Positions 51,996 through 61,214 of a DNA stretch of 64,000 bases are shown piece by piece (within the stretch, counting starts at the first letter, position 1; each line of letters begins with the position of its first letter). Below the pieces are notes generated by a model. The model was not told the DNA's origin. It did no database searches and worked only from the letters and a program-made list of their open reading frames with translations. This stretch comes from Geodermatophilaceae bacterium NBWT11 (lineage in GTDB: Bacteria > Actinomycetota > Actinomycetes > Mycobacteriales > Geodermatophilaceae): positions 2,480,001-2,544,000 of the forward strand of contig CP043652.1 in assembly GCA_014218215.1 (NCBI GenBank), written 5' to 3'. Made by a program: the position numbers and the translations under genes.

Positions 51996-54622
51996 GACGG
52001 CAGACCCGTGGGGGCCACGGCGTTGCGGGCCACCCGGTCGGGGAGGTCGACGGCCTCCAGCGGCCGGGCCAGCAGGAAGCCCTGGACGAACCGGTGGCCC
52101 ATGTCGCGCAGCAGCTGCAGCTCGGCCGGGGTCTCCACGCCCTCGACGACGACGTCCATGCCCAGGCTGCTGCCCAGGTGGAGCACCGAGCGGCACAGCG
52201 CCCGGCGCTGCCGGTCGTGCTCGATGTCGGCGAGGAACTGCCGGTCCATCTTGAGGACGTCGATGGGCAGCCCGACCAGGTAGGCCAGCGAGGACCACCC
52301 GGTGCCGAAGTCGTCCACCGCGATCCGTACCCCGAGCCGGTGCAGGGCGAGCAGCTCGTCAGCGACGTGCACGTCGTCCAGCACCACCGACTCGGTGAGC
52401 TCGAGGGTCAGCCGCGAGGCCGGGAGGCCGCTGTCCTCCAGGGCCGTGAGCACGTCGGTGAGCAGCTCCCCGGACCGGACGTGCCGGGCCGAGACGTTGA
52501 CCGCGACGGCCACCGAGCTGGTCGGCAGCGCGGCCACGGTGCGGGTCGCGGCGCCGAGCACCCAGCGGCCCAGGGTGACGACGAGGGCGGACTCCTCGGC
52601 CAACGGGACGAACTCGGCCGGGGACACCTCGCCCCAGGTCGGGTGCGACCAGCGCAGCAGGGCCTCGACCGAGACGGTGCGGTGCAGGGCGAGGTCCACG
52701 ATCGGTTGGTAGACCAGCCGCAGCTCGTCGCGCTCCAGGGCCACCTCGAGGTCCCGGCGCAACGCGTCGCGGCGGTTCTGGGCGATGAGCAGGGCGACGC
52801 TGTGCCTGCGGACCCGCCCGGGTCCGGCCGCCCGGGCACTGGTCAGCGCCGTGCCCGCCCGGCGGAGCACGTCACCGGCGTCGGCGTCGTCCTCGAGGGT
52901 GGCGATGCCGGCGGCCGCGGACAGCCGCAGCCCGCCGAGCGGGGTGTCCGGGTCGACGGAACCGGTGAGCCGGTGGGCGACGGCCTCGGCGTCGGTGACG
53001 GACCCGGCGACCAGCACGGAGAACTCGCCGGTCCCGGACCGCACGAGCCAGTCGTCCCCGCGCAGCAGTCGGGCGAACCGGGCGGTCAGCTCGACGAGGG
53101 CCGCCGGGTGGGGCCGCTCACCCAGGCCGCTGACGCCGATCTTGACCAGGGCGGTCGGGCGGCAGGGCCGGTCCCGGAGCAGGGTCGCCAGGCGCTGGAC
53201 CAGCTCGGGGCGGGTGGGCAGTCCCGTGACCGGGTCGGTGGCCGTCACCAGGGCGACGTCGGCGCCGTCGGTCCCGCGACGGCCGCTCACGTCGCGGCAG
53301 TAGAGCACCAGGGCCCCGACGTCGGGGTCGGCCCGCAGGTCGCGGACCCGGGCCTGGATGAGCCGCCAGCTCCCGTCCCGGTGCTGCAGCCGGGCGGTGC
53401 GGGTGCGGCCCTCGGGTCCCTCGTCGCCGGCGGTCGAGCGGAGCCCGGCGAACAGACCGGGGGCGTCGTCGGGGTGGACGACCTCGGAGATGAGGTGCCC
53501 CACGGCCCGGTCGGCGTCCCGGCCGAGGAGGTCGGAGACCCCGCTGGACGCCCAGGCCACCCGGAGCTGGTCGTCCAGCACGACGACCGGGTCGACGCTG
53601 GAGCGGACGACGGTGCGGAAGTAGGCCTCGCTGCGCGTCAGGTCGGCGGTGAGGGCCCGGTGGTCCCGCCAGGCGACGGCCTGGTGCAGCACGAGCAGGG
53701 CGAGCCCGACCACGCCGAGGACGACGCCGACCCGGCTGAGCTCACCGGTGACCAGCACGCTCACCAGCAGCAGGGTCCCCCCGACCAGGGCGGTCGCGTG
53801 CGGGAGGAGCGCCCCTACCGGGGACAGCAGGACGTCGGCGGGGACGGTCGGCGCGGGGGAGCGGTCGGCGAGCGCGGCCACGGCCAGCAGGCCGAAGCCC
53901 AGCACCCCCACGGCGCACGCCACCGCCGGGGGGTCCGTCGCGGCGGGGTCGACGAACTCGCGGAGGGCGCCGATCGAACTGGCGAGAGCGTTGGCGAGCT
54001 GGGCGGCGAGGACCACGAGGGCGACCCGGCGCAGCGGCCCGGTGCTGCTGGTGGTCAGCAGCAGGCTGACGCCGGTGGTGAGGGCGACGACGATGCCCAG
54101 CGCGTAGAGCGTGGCTCCGTCGGTGGTGCCGGCGTCGAGGTCGCCCCCGTTGAACAGGACGAAGACGGTCAGCAGGCACAGCAGGCAGGCGACGACGAAC
54201 AGCGACAGCGAGCTGGCGAGCTGCAGGGGCAGCCCGCGCCAGGTCGCCGCGGGGATGAGCAGGGCCACCGGGACCAGGGCCAGCAGCATGCCCGGGAGCG
54301 CGCCGGCGGTCGGTGGGACGGCGTCACCGGAGACCACCTGGACGAGCCCGGAGCCCAGGGTGGTGGCCAGCGTGGCCGCGGCGTACCAGCGCCACACCGC
54401 CGGGTGGCCGCTGCGCCCGGCCAGCCGCAGGCACGCGACGGCGGAGGCCACCAGGCCGCCGAACGTGAGGGTGACGAGCGCCGCCGTGCCCGTTGCACCG
54501 GGCAACCGGCCGGCGGCCAGCGTGGCTGCTGCGGCCAGGAGGACGAGACACGTCGCCCGTCGGAGACGACTGTCGGAGGGGGACCCGGTGGTCGCCACGG
54601 AGGCGCGGGGTCCAGTGGTCAC
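51992..54622 (-). CDS. Membrane PAS-GGDEF-EAL protein; EAL intact, GGDEF degenerate
   Basis: This 876-residue protein starts with GTG. It has about nine or ten helices (residues 20-320), a PAS domain (YFRTVVRSSVDPVVVLDDQL), then a GGDEF domain whose catalytic loop is RSGTGEFSVLV, so cyclase activity is unlikely. The EAL domain is complete: YQPIVDLALHRTVSVEALLRW, VNVSARHV, LELTESVVLDDVHV, VDDFGTGWSSLAYLVGLPIDVLKMDRQFL and VEGVETPAELQ. It should be a c-di-GMP phosphodiesterase. It is transcribed with the neighbouring cyclase-type protein. Confidence 0.92.
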   Translation of the reverse strand: MTTGPRASVATTGSPSDSRLRRATCLVLLAAAATLAAGRLPGATGTAALVTLTFGGLVASAVACLRLAGRSGHPAVWRWYAAATLATTLGSGLVQVVSGDAVPPTAGALPGMLLALVPVALLIPAATWRGLPLQLASSLSLFVVACLLCLLTVFVLFNGGDLDAGTTDGATLYALGIVVALTTGVSLLLTTSSTGPLRRVALVVLAAQLANALASSIGALREFVDPAATDPPAVACAVGVLGFGLLAVAALADRSPAPTVPADVLLSPVGALLPHATALVGGTLLLVSVLVTGELSRVGVVLGVVGLALLVLHQAVAWRDHRALTADLTRSEAYFRTVVRSSVDPVVVLDDQLRVAWASSGVSDLLGRDADRAVGHLISEVVHPDDAPGLFAGLRSTAGDEGPEGRTRTARLQHRDGSWRLIQARVRDLRADPDVGALVLYCRDVSGRRGTDGADVALVTATDPVTGLPTRPELVQRLATLLRDRPCRPTALVKIGVSGLGERPHPAALVELTARFARLLRGDDWLVRSGTGEFSVLVAGSVTDAEAVAHRLTGSVDPDTPLGGLRLSAAAGIATLEDDADAGDVLRRAGTALTSARAAGPGRVRRHSVALLIAQNRRDALRRDLEVALERDELRLVYQPIVDLALHRTVSVEALLRWSHPTWGEVSPAEFVPLAEESALVVTLGRWVLGAATRTVAALPTSSVAVAVNVSARHVRSGELLTDVLTALEDSGLPASRLTLELTESVVLDDVHVADELLALHRLGVRIAVDDFGTGWSSLAYLVGLPIDVLKMDRQFLADIEHDRQRRALCRSVLHLGSSLGMDVVVEGVETPAELQLLRDMGHRFVQGFLLARPLEAVDLPDRVARNAVAPTGLPS

Positions 54623-54767
54623 GGGCAGATCTTCGGGACCGGGAGGCCCCAGGTGGAGCCCCCCGCGTGGTTGTCACCCGAAGGGGGAGCGCTCCGTGAC
54701 CACATAGTTACGCGCCGTCCACCGAATGACTGGCTGAACCCCACGCGTCACACTAGGTTCCAGTGAC

Positions 54768-54784
54768 CCGCACCACTGGTGCGG
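54768..54784. promoter_or_regulatory. 17-base palindrome CCGCACCA-C-TGGTGCGG
   Basis: A perfect 8-1-8 palindrome 22 bases before the small membrane gene at 54807, in the divergent region with the c-di-GMP gene at 54622. It is a candidate operator or small hairpin. Confidence 0.4.
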
Positions 54785-54806
54785 CCATACCCCCGAGGAG
54801 GGGTCG

Positions 54807-54956
54807 ATGTTCATCCTGTGGATCACACTGGCGTGGTCTGTGGTGGCGTGCGCGGCCGGCCTGTGGATCGGTGCGTCGATGCACCTCGCCGAGCTCGCCG
54901 ACGAGGTCCGGTTCGACGTGGACGAGCTGTTGCGCCGGGAGTTCGCGCCCAGCTGA
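54807..54956 (+). CDS. Small single-pass membrane protein (49 aa)
   Basis: ATG at 54807 is preceded by GAGGAGG. The sequence begins MFILWITLAWSVVACAAGLW, one hydrophobic helix, followed by a charged cytoplasmic-type helix (HLAELADEVRFDVDELLRREF). It ends at TGA 54954-54956. No family recognised. The strong ribosome site, upstream palindrome and coherent TM helix support a real gene. Confidence 0.65.
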   Translation: MFILWITLAWSVVACAAGLWIGASMHLAELADEVRFDVDELLRREFAPS

Positions 54957-54962
54957 CGCGGG

Positions 54963-55472
54963 TCAGCCGGCGGTGCTGGCCGCGGACGTCGTGGCCTGCG
55001 CCGACGGGCTGGTCGTCGTCTCCGACGTGGCCGTCGCGGCCGTGTCCGTGGCGGTCGCGGTCGCGGTCGGCTCGGAGGACGCGGTCGGGTCCGGCGTCGG
55101 CTCCGTGCTCGGGGCGGGGGGCGTCGTCTCCGTGGGGACGGACGCGGTCGGAGCGGTGACCTCGTCGACCACCGGCGGGACGACGCCCGGGTCGACGGCC
55201 TGCGTCGTCGCCGTGGCCGTGGTCGGGGTGGTGGGGACGGGCGCGACGGAGGTGGCGGCGGTCGTCGCCGACGCGGGCTCGGCGCGGGTGGTCGCGCTGT
55301 CCACGACGGGGGTGGCCGGGTCGCTCATGGCCCCGTGGGCCAGCACCGCCAGCGGGACGGCGGCGAAGCTGAGCGTCCAGACGGCGAGGGCGACCGGGAG
55401 CCACTGCTTCTGGGGTGGCCGGGCGGGCGCCCGACGGCGGGAGCCGTGCCCCGCCGCTCGATGACCACCCAC
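54963..55472 (-). CDS. Single-pass membrane protein with Thr/Pro-rich extracellular stalk
   Basis: This 169-residue protein is taken from GTG 55472, with GGGGAG seven bases upstream; GTG 55523 is also in frame. After a basic N-terminus (GSRRRAPARPPQK) comes a helix (QWLPVALAVWTLSFAAVPLAVL), then about 120 residues of Thr, Pro, Ala, Ser and Val without Cys (mucin-like stalk). No sorting signal. It resembles the next gene, so the two may be paralogues. Function unknown. Confidence 0.7.
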   Translation of the reverse strand: MGGHRAAGHGSRRRAPARPPQKQWLPVALAVWTLSFAAVPLAVLAHGAMSDPATPVVDSATTRAEPASATTAATSVAPVPTTPTTATATTQAVDPGVVPPVVDEVTAPTASVPTETTPPAPSTEPTPDPTASSEPTATATATDTAATATSETTTSPSAQATTSAASTAG

Positions 55473-55589
55473 CGTGTCGCTCCCCGTGTCCGCCTGATGA
55501 CTGCAGGCACGGACGCTAGTCACCTCAGGCCGTGACGGACCAGTCCCACCGGCGTGTCCCCGAGCGACGCGCCCGCCGTCCGGTCGGGA

Positions 55590-56324
55590 TCACGCCGGGG
55601 CGGTCGTCGTGCAGTCCGTCGTGCAGCTGGGTGTCGTCGTCGTGGACTCCGACGTCGGGGCGCTGCTCTCCGACGTGCTCGAGGCGGACGAGGTCGAGGT
55701 CTCCACCGGGGTGCTCGTGACGACCGGGGCGTCCGGGGTGACCGGCGCGGGCGGGCGGGGCGTGGTGGTGGTGTGCACGACCGGGGTGCTCCTCGGCGCC
55801 GACGTGGTCCGCGCCGCGGTGGGCGGGCTCCCGGCCCCGGCGGTGCCCGGGGTGCCCGGCGTGAGGTCGATGGTGGGGATCGCGGGCATCGGCAGCTCGG
55901 CGGTGGTGGTCGCCGCCGGGGTGGTGGCGACCACGGCCTCGGTGCCCGCCGCGTCGTCCGTGCTGGTGGTCGGTGCCGGGTTGCTCGCGAACCCGGTCGT
56001 CAGGACGACCGCGGCCACGACGGCGGCGACGGTGACCCCGACGCCGGCCGGGATCCACCGGCGGTGCGAGGGGCGGTGGACCAGCACGCGACCGCCGGGG
56101 AGGTCGTCGTCGGGCTCGTCGACCGCGGCGTGCCGGCCGGTCTCGGTGAGCACGGGCGTCGGCGTGACGCTGGTGTCCTCGGAGAGGTCGGCGTGCCGGC
56201 CGGAGTCGGACAGCCGGTCCGCGGGCGGGAGCCCGACCGGGCCCGGCGCGGGTGCGGCGGCGTGCCTGCTGGCCTTCGGGGGGACGGGAGGGAGGCTGCC
56301 TCGTCGCACGGGCTGGTCGTCCAT
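55590..56324 (-). CDS. Membrane protein with RHA repeats and Thr/Pro-rich stalk
   Basis: This 244-residue protein is started at ATG 56324 with GAGGGGG upstream. The cytoplasmic N-terminus has three copies of an RHA motif (ASRHAAAP, SGRHADLS, TGRHAAVD), then a helix (RWIPAGVGVTVAAVVAAVVL), then a Thr/Ser/Pro-rich tail ending PSCTTDCTTTAPA with two Cys. No known family. Layout mirrors the neighbour at 54963. RHA repeats may be docking or phosphorylation sites. Confidence 0.75.
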   Translation of the reverse strand: MDDQPVRRGSLPPVPPKASRHAAAPAPGPVGLPPADRLSDSGRHADLSEDTSVTPTPVLTETGRHAAVDEPDDDLPGGRVLVHRPSHRRWIPAGVGVTVAAVVAAVVLTTGFASNPAPTTSTDDAAGTEAVVATTPAATTTAELPMPAIPTIDLTPGTPGTAGAGSPPTAARTTSAPRSTPVVHTTTTPRPPAPVTPDAPVVTSTPVETSTSSASSTSESSAPTSESTTTTPSCTTDCTTTAPA

Positions 56325-56391
56325 GGTGGGTCCCCCTCGGTGCCGCCGCCGGTCACTCTCCGGCGCACGCGATCGTGACAGTCCGGAGGTG

Positions 56392-56410
56392 TGCACGTAC
56401 AGAACGTGCA
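56392..56410. promoter_or_regulatory. Inverted repeat TGCACGT-N5-ACGTGCA
   Basis: A perfect 7-5-7 palindrome 68 bases before the stalk-protein start at 56324, in the region shared with the small gene at 56635 on the same strand. Candidate operator. Confidence 0.4.
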
Positions 56411-56437
56411 GGCGTGTCGTCGACGGGCGGTCGGCGT

Positions 56438-56471
56438 GTCCGGTCACACGGCGCGTCCGGTCACACGGCGC
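56438..56471. repeat. Two tandem 17-bp repeats GTCCGGTCACACGGCGC
   Basis: Two exact adjacent copies (56438-56454 and 56455-56471), followed by a partial GTCGGTCA. They end six bases before the stop of the small membrane gene. The role is unknown; possibly a binding-site array or slippage product. Confidence 0.6.
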
Positions 56472-56476
56472 GTCGG

Positions 56477-56635
56477 TCAGGCGGCGACCGGCTCCGCGAC
56501 GGCGACCTCGGCGCGGCGCGGCGCGGCGGTGAGGCGAGGACCGATCACGCAGGCGAGCGCGCAGGCGATGAAGACCGCGTGGTGGCTGGCCCAGACGAGG
56601 AACGCGAACAGCGAGGCGTCGACCCAGAAGCTCAT
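56477..56635 (-). CDS. Small membrane protein (52 aa)
   Basis: ATG at 56635 has GAGGA seven bases upstream. The sequence MSFWVDASLFAFLVWASHH then AVFIACALACVIGPRL gives one or two hydrophobic segments, and the C-terminus is short and Ala/Val-rich. No recognised family. It lies between the stalk-protein gene and the formate dehydrogenase operon, on the opposite strand to the latter. Confidence 0.6.
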   Translation of the reverse strand: MSFWVDASLFAFLVWASHHAVFIACALACVIGPRLTAAPRRAEVAVAEPVAA

Positions 56636-56841
56636 GGCGGGATCCTCAGGGTCACCGTAGGAGCACGGTGCGCGACATGCCGCTGGTGGGGGCATCACGT
56701 GACGGAAGGGACCGGTGTTCCGTCGGGCGGCCCACCCGGGGCCGCCTGCCGTGGGTCAGGAGGCGCGGACGGTGCTGGTCGCACCGGGCGGGGGTGTGAC
56801 CGCCCGCGCACCGTCGCGTCACGGGTGGCACGATCGTCCGG

Positions 56842-59800
56842 GTGAAGACCTGGCTCGACTCCTGGCCGGTGTTCCGCCAGCTGACCGGTTCCGACCCCCT
56901 GGGTCGTGGACACGCAGCGCGGAGCAAGGCGACCGAGAACGTCACGAGCCGGACGGCCACCGCCGACCGGGTCGTGAAGTCCATCTGCCCCTACTGCGCC
57001 GTGGGTTGCGGCCAGCGGGTCTTCGTCAAGGACGAGAAGATCGTCCAGATCGAGGGCGACCCCGACTCCCCGGTCAGCCGCGGCCGGCTGTGCCCCAAGG
57101 GCAGCGCGAGCAAGTCCCTGGTCACCAGCCCCACCCGGGTGACCACGGTGAAGTACCGCGCGCCGTACGCCACGGAGTGGACCGACCTCGGGCTCGACGA
57201 GGCGATGGAGATGATCGCCGACCGCGTGCTCGCCGCCCGTACCAAGGGCTGGCAGGACACCGACGGCGGCAAGCGCGTGAACCGCACGATGGGGATCGCC
57301 AGCCTCGGTGGCGCGACGCTGGACAACGAAGAGAACTACCTCATGAAGAAGCTCTACAGCGCCATGGGGGCCATCCAGATCGAGAACCAGGCCCGCATAT
57401 AGCACTCCGCCACCGTGCCCGGTCTGGGTGCGACGTACGGGCGCGGCGGCGCCACGGGGTTCCAGCAGGACCTGGTCAACGCTGACGCCATCGTCATCGA
57501 GGGCTCGAACATGGCCGAGTGCCACCCGGTCGGGTTCCAGTGGGTGATGGAGGCCAAGGCGCGGGGCGCCAAGGTCATCCACATCGACCCGCGCTTCACC
57601 CGCACCAGCGCGGTCGCCGACCAGCACGTGCCGCTGCGGGTGGGCACCGACATCGCCTTCCTCGGCGGGCTGATCAGCTACGTCCTGGAGAACGAGCTCG
57701 ACTTCCGTGACTACGTCACCGCGTTCACCAACGCGGCGTCCATCGTCAGCGAGGACTTCGTCGACACCGAGGACCTCGACGGCCTGTTCTCCGGCTGGGA
57801 CGACGAGTCGAACTCCTACGACAAGGCCAGCTGGCAGTTCGAGGGCGCCCAGGAGCCCAGCGCGAGCGGGTCCGACGAGGTCGGCGCGACCATCCCCGAG
57901 CCCTCGAAGGTGTCGGGCACCCCGGCCACCGACCCGACGCTGCAGCACCCCCGCTGCGTCTACCAGGTGCTCAAGCGGCACTTCGCCCGCTACACCCCCG
58001 AGATGGTCTCCGACATCTGCGGCATCGAGGCCGAGGTCTTCCTCGACGTCGCCCGCACGGTGACGGCGAACAGCAACCGGGAGCGGACGACGGCCTGGGT
58101 GTACTCGGTCGGCTGGACGCACCACACCGTCGGCGCGCAGTACATCCGCACCGCCGGGATCCTGCAGGCCCTGCTGGGCAACATGGGTCGGCCCGGGGGC
58201 GGCATCCTCGCCCTGCGCGGGCACGCCTCCATCCAGGGCTCGACCGACATCCCGACGCTGTACAACCTGCTGCCGGGCTACCTGGCCATGCCGCACGCCA
58301 CCGAGCACGAGACGCTGGACGACTTCTGCGCCGTCGGTGACGAGATGAACGGCTTCTGGGGCGGCACGCGGGCCTACATGGTCAGCCTGCTCAAGGCCTG
58401 GTGGGGCGACGCGGCGACCGCCGAGAACGACTACCTGTTCAACAACATCCCGAAGATCAACGGCGACCACGGCTCCTACCGCCAGGTCGCGGACATGATC
58501 CAGGGCAAGATCCCCGGCTACTTCCTGGTGGGGGAGAACCCCGCGGTCGGCCACGCCAACGGCAAGATGCAGCGCCTGGGCCTGGCCAACCTGGACTGGC
58601 TCGTCGTCCGCGACCTGCAGATGATCGAGTCGGCCACCTTCTGGAAGACCGCCCCGGAGATCGAGACCGGTGAGCTCGTCACCGAGCAGATCGGCACCGA
58701 GGTCTTCTTCATGCCGGCGGCCACGCACACGGAGAAGGAAGGCACCTTCACCAACACCCAGCGGCTGCTGCAGTGGCACCGCCAGGCGGTCGAGCCGCCG
58801 GACGACGCTCGCAGCGACCTGTGGTTCTACTACCACCTGGGCCGCATCCTCCGGGACCGGCTGGCCGACTCCACCGACCCCCGCGACCGCCCGCTGCTGG
58901 ACTTGACCTGGGACTACCCGACCCACGGTCCCTTCGTCGAGCCCAGCGCCGAGGCGGTGCTGCGCGAGATCAACGGCGTCGGCCCGGACGGGAAGACGCT
59001 GTCCTCCTACACCGAGCTCAAGGACGACGGCTCCACGTCGGCCGGCTGCTGGATCTACACCGGTGTCTACGCCGACGAGGTCAACCAGTCCGACCGGCGC
59101 AAGCCCGGCCGGGAGCAGTCCTGGGTGGCCCCGGAGTGGGGCTGGGCGTGGCCGGCGAACCGGCGCACCCTCTACAACCGCGCCTCGGCCGACCCCGAGG
59201 GCAAGCCGTGGAGCGAGCGCAAGGCCTACGTCTGGTGGGACGAGGACGCCCAGAAGTGGACCGGGCACGACGTCCCGGACTTCGAGGCGACCAAGCCGCC
59301 GTCCTACCGGCCCGCGCCCGGCGCCAAGGGTGCCGACGGCATCTCCGGCGCTGACGCGTTCGTGATGCAGAACGACGGCAAGGCGTGGCTGTTCGCGCCG
59401 ACCGGGCTGGCCGACGGCCCGATGCCGACGCACTACGAGCCCGACGAGTCGCCGGTCTCCAACGCGCTCTACGCCCAGCAGTCCAACCCGGGCCGCGAGG
59501 TCATCGAGGCGGCCTGGAACCGGAGCAACCCGCCGACCAGCGACGTCTACCCGTACGCGTTCACCACCTACCGGCTCACCGAGCACCACACCGCCGGCGG
59601 GATGAGCCGCACGCTGCCCTACCTGTCCGAGCTGCAGCCGGAGTTCTTCGTCGAGGTGAGCCCCGAGCTCGCCGACGAGCGCGGGCTGGAGAACGGCGGC
59701 TGGGCGACGCTGGTCAGTGCCCGGACGGCGATCGAGGCCAAGGTCCTGGTCACCGAGCGGGTGCGCCCGCTCAAGCTCAAGGGCGGCCGGATCGTGCACC

Positions 59801-60126
59801 AGATCGGCGTCCCGTACCACTGGGGCGAGCAGGGTCTGTCGGTCGGCGACAGCGGCAACGACCTGTTCGGCGTCGTGATGGACCCCAACGTGCACATCCA
59901 GGAGTCCAAGGTCGCCACCTGCGACATCCAGCCCGGACGGCGCCCGCGCGGCCCGGCGCTGGTGGACTTCGTCGAGGCCTACCGCGAGCGGGCCGGCGTG
60001 AAGTCCGGCCGCGTCCCGGTCGGCGGCCGGTCCCCGGTCGAGGCGGCGTCCTTCACCGGCGAGAGCGGCCACCAGGCGAACACCACACAGACCAACCCGT
60101 CCGGCGACGGACCGAGGACCCCGTGA
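56842..60126 (+). CDS. fdhA: Formate dehydrogenase alpha subunit, selenoprotein with Sec at UAG (57400-57402)
   Basis: Read through TAG at 57400-57402 this is one 1094-residue chain. It has the [4Fe-4S] ligands C49, C52, C56 and C84 (CPYCAVGC...LCPKG), residue 187 as Sec in NQAR-I-U-HSATVPGLGATYGRG, the exact Sec position of FDH-N/FDH-O enzymes, followed by the catalytic His188, and the bis-MGD domains with LVVRDLQMIESATFWK and the C-terminal molybdopterin-binding part. Frame is identical on both sides of the TAG. A SECIS-like hairpin starts 11 bases later. It oxidises formate to CO2. No Tat signal is evident, so it probably faces the cytoplasm. It heads the operon with beta and NrfD-type subunits. 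Confidence 0.92.
57403..57432 (+). promoter_or_regulatory. SECIS-like hairpin after the UAG Sec codon
   Basis: After an 11-base spacer, CGTGCCC (57414-57420) pairs with GGGTGCG (57426-57432), five Watson-Crick pairs and two G-U pairs, closing loop GGTCT. The E. coli fdhF SECIS also has an 11-base spacer and a GGUCU loop, read by SelB. The location directly after the TAG strongly supports recoding. Confidence 0.75.
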
Positions 60127-61214
60127 CCCAGATCAGCTCAGCCAGCCCGGTCTTCACCGGCAAGGACGACGAGAACCGGCTCTACGGGCCGCTGCCGGAC
60201 GTGTCCGGAGAGGCCGGGTACGAGGACGACCACCCGGCCCGGGTCGGGTTCTTCACCGACACCAGCGTCTGCATCGGCTGCAAGGCCTGCGAGGTCGCCT
60301 GCAAGGAGTGGAACACGCTCCCCATGGACGACGCCGACGGTCTGAAGGACGCCATGGGCCTGTCCGGGATGTCCTACGACAACACCGGCATGCTCGGGGC
60401 CAACTCGTGGCGGCACGTCGCGTTCGTGGAGCAGTCCCGCGCGATCGACCTGCCGATGCCCTCGATCGGCGTGCCGGCTGCCCCGGGCCAGGGTGCCCAG
60501 TCGGCGGGTGGGTGCGGTGGGTCCTGCGGTTCGGGGGAGTCCCCGGCGCACGCGAAGGCCGACGGCGTGACGATCGACCAGGCCAGCGTGCTCAACGCCC
60601 AGGCGCTGAGCTCGTTCGACCCGCAGACGGCGCCCTCGGGTGACCGGGAGATCCGCTGGCTGATGTCCTCGGACGTCTGCAAGCACTGCACGCACGCCGG
60701 CTGCCTGGACGTCTGCCCGACCGGTGCGCTGTTCCGCACCGAGTTCGGCACCGTCGTGGTGCAGGACGACATCTGCAACGGCTGCGGCTACTGCGTGCCG
60801 GCCTGCCCGTACGGCGTGATCGACCAGCGCAAGGACGACGGCAAGGTCTTCAAGTGCACGATGTGCTACGACCGGCTGACCGACGGTCTGCAGCCGGCGT
60901 GCGCCACGGCGTGCCCGACCCAGTCGATCCAGTTCGGTGATCTGGCCGAGCTGCAGGAGCGTGCCGACGCGAGGTTGGCGACGCTGACCGAGCAGGGCGT
61001 GACCACGGCGCGGCTGTACGGCCGCGACGAGGACGACGGCGTCGGGGGAGCGGGGGCGTTCTTCCTGCTGCTCGACGAGCCGGAGGTCTACGGCCTGCCG
61101 CCGGACCCGATCGTCACCACCCGCGACCTGCCCTCGATGTGGAAGCACGCGGCCGGTGCGGCCGCGATGCTGGTCGGCGTGGCCGTCACCTCGTTCCTGG
61201 GACGGCGGAAGTGA
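60123..61214 (+). CDS. fdhB: Formate dehydrogenase iron-sulfur (beta) subunit
   Basis: This 363-residue protein starts with GTG overlapping the alpha stop by four bases. It has four Cys clusters: CIGCKACEVACKEW (residues 50-60), CKHCTHAGCLDVCP, CNGCGYCVPACP and CTMCYDRLTDGLQPACATACP. A Cys/Gly-rich insertion (GGCGGSCGSGES) lies near residue 130, unlike E. coli FdnH. The C-terminus ends with a hydrophobic helix (AAGAAAMLVGVAVTSFLG) that may anchor it to the membrane. It passes electrons from alpha to the membrane subunit. Confidence 0.93.
   Translation: MTQISSASPVFTGKDDENRLYGPLPDVSGEAGYEDDHPARVGFFTDTSVCIGCKACEVACKEWNTLPMDDADGLKDAMGLSGMSYDNTGMLGANSWRHVAFVEQSRAIDLPMPSIGVPAAPGQGAQSAGGCGGSCGSGESPAHAKADGVTIDQASVLNAQALSSFDPQTAPSGDREIRWLMSSDVCKHCTHAGCLDVCPTGALFRTEFGTVVVQDDICNGCGYCVPACPYGVIDQRKDDGKVFKCTMCYDRLTDGLQPACATACPTQSIQFGDLAELQERADARLATLTEQGVTTARLYGRDEDDGVGGAGAFFLLLDEPEVYGLPPDPIVTTRDLPSMWKHAAGAAAMLVGVAVTSFLGRRK

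Noticed and set aside
57400-57402. TAG as a nonsense mutation splitting formate dehydrogenase into two genes
   Set aside because: It lies exactly at the Sec codon position, followed by conserved HSATVPG and a SECIS-like hairpin, with intact downstream subunits.
56695-60072. Long antisense open frame opposite formate dehydrogenase
   Set aside because: It is a GC-bias shadow of the real gene with repetitive low-complexity composition and no recognisable domains.
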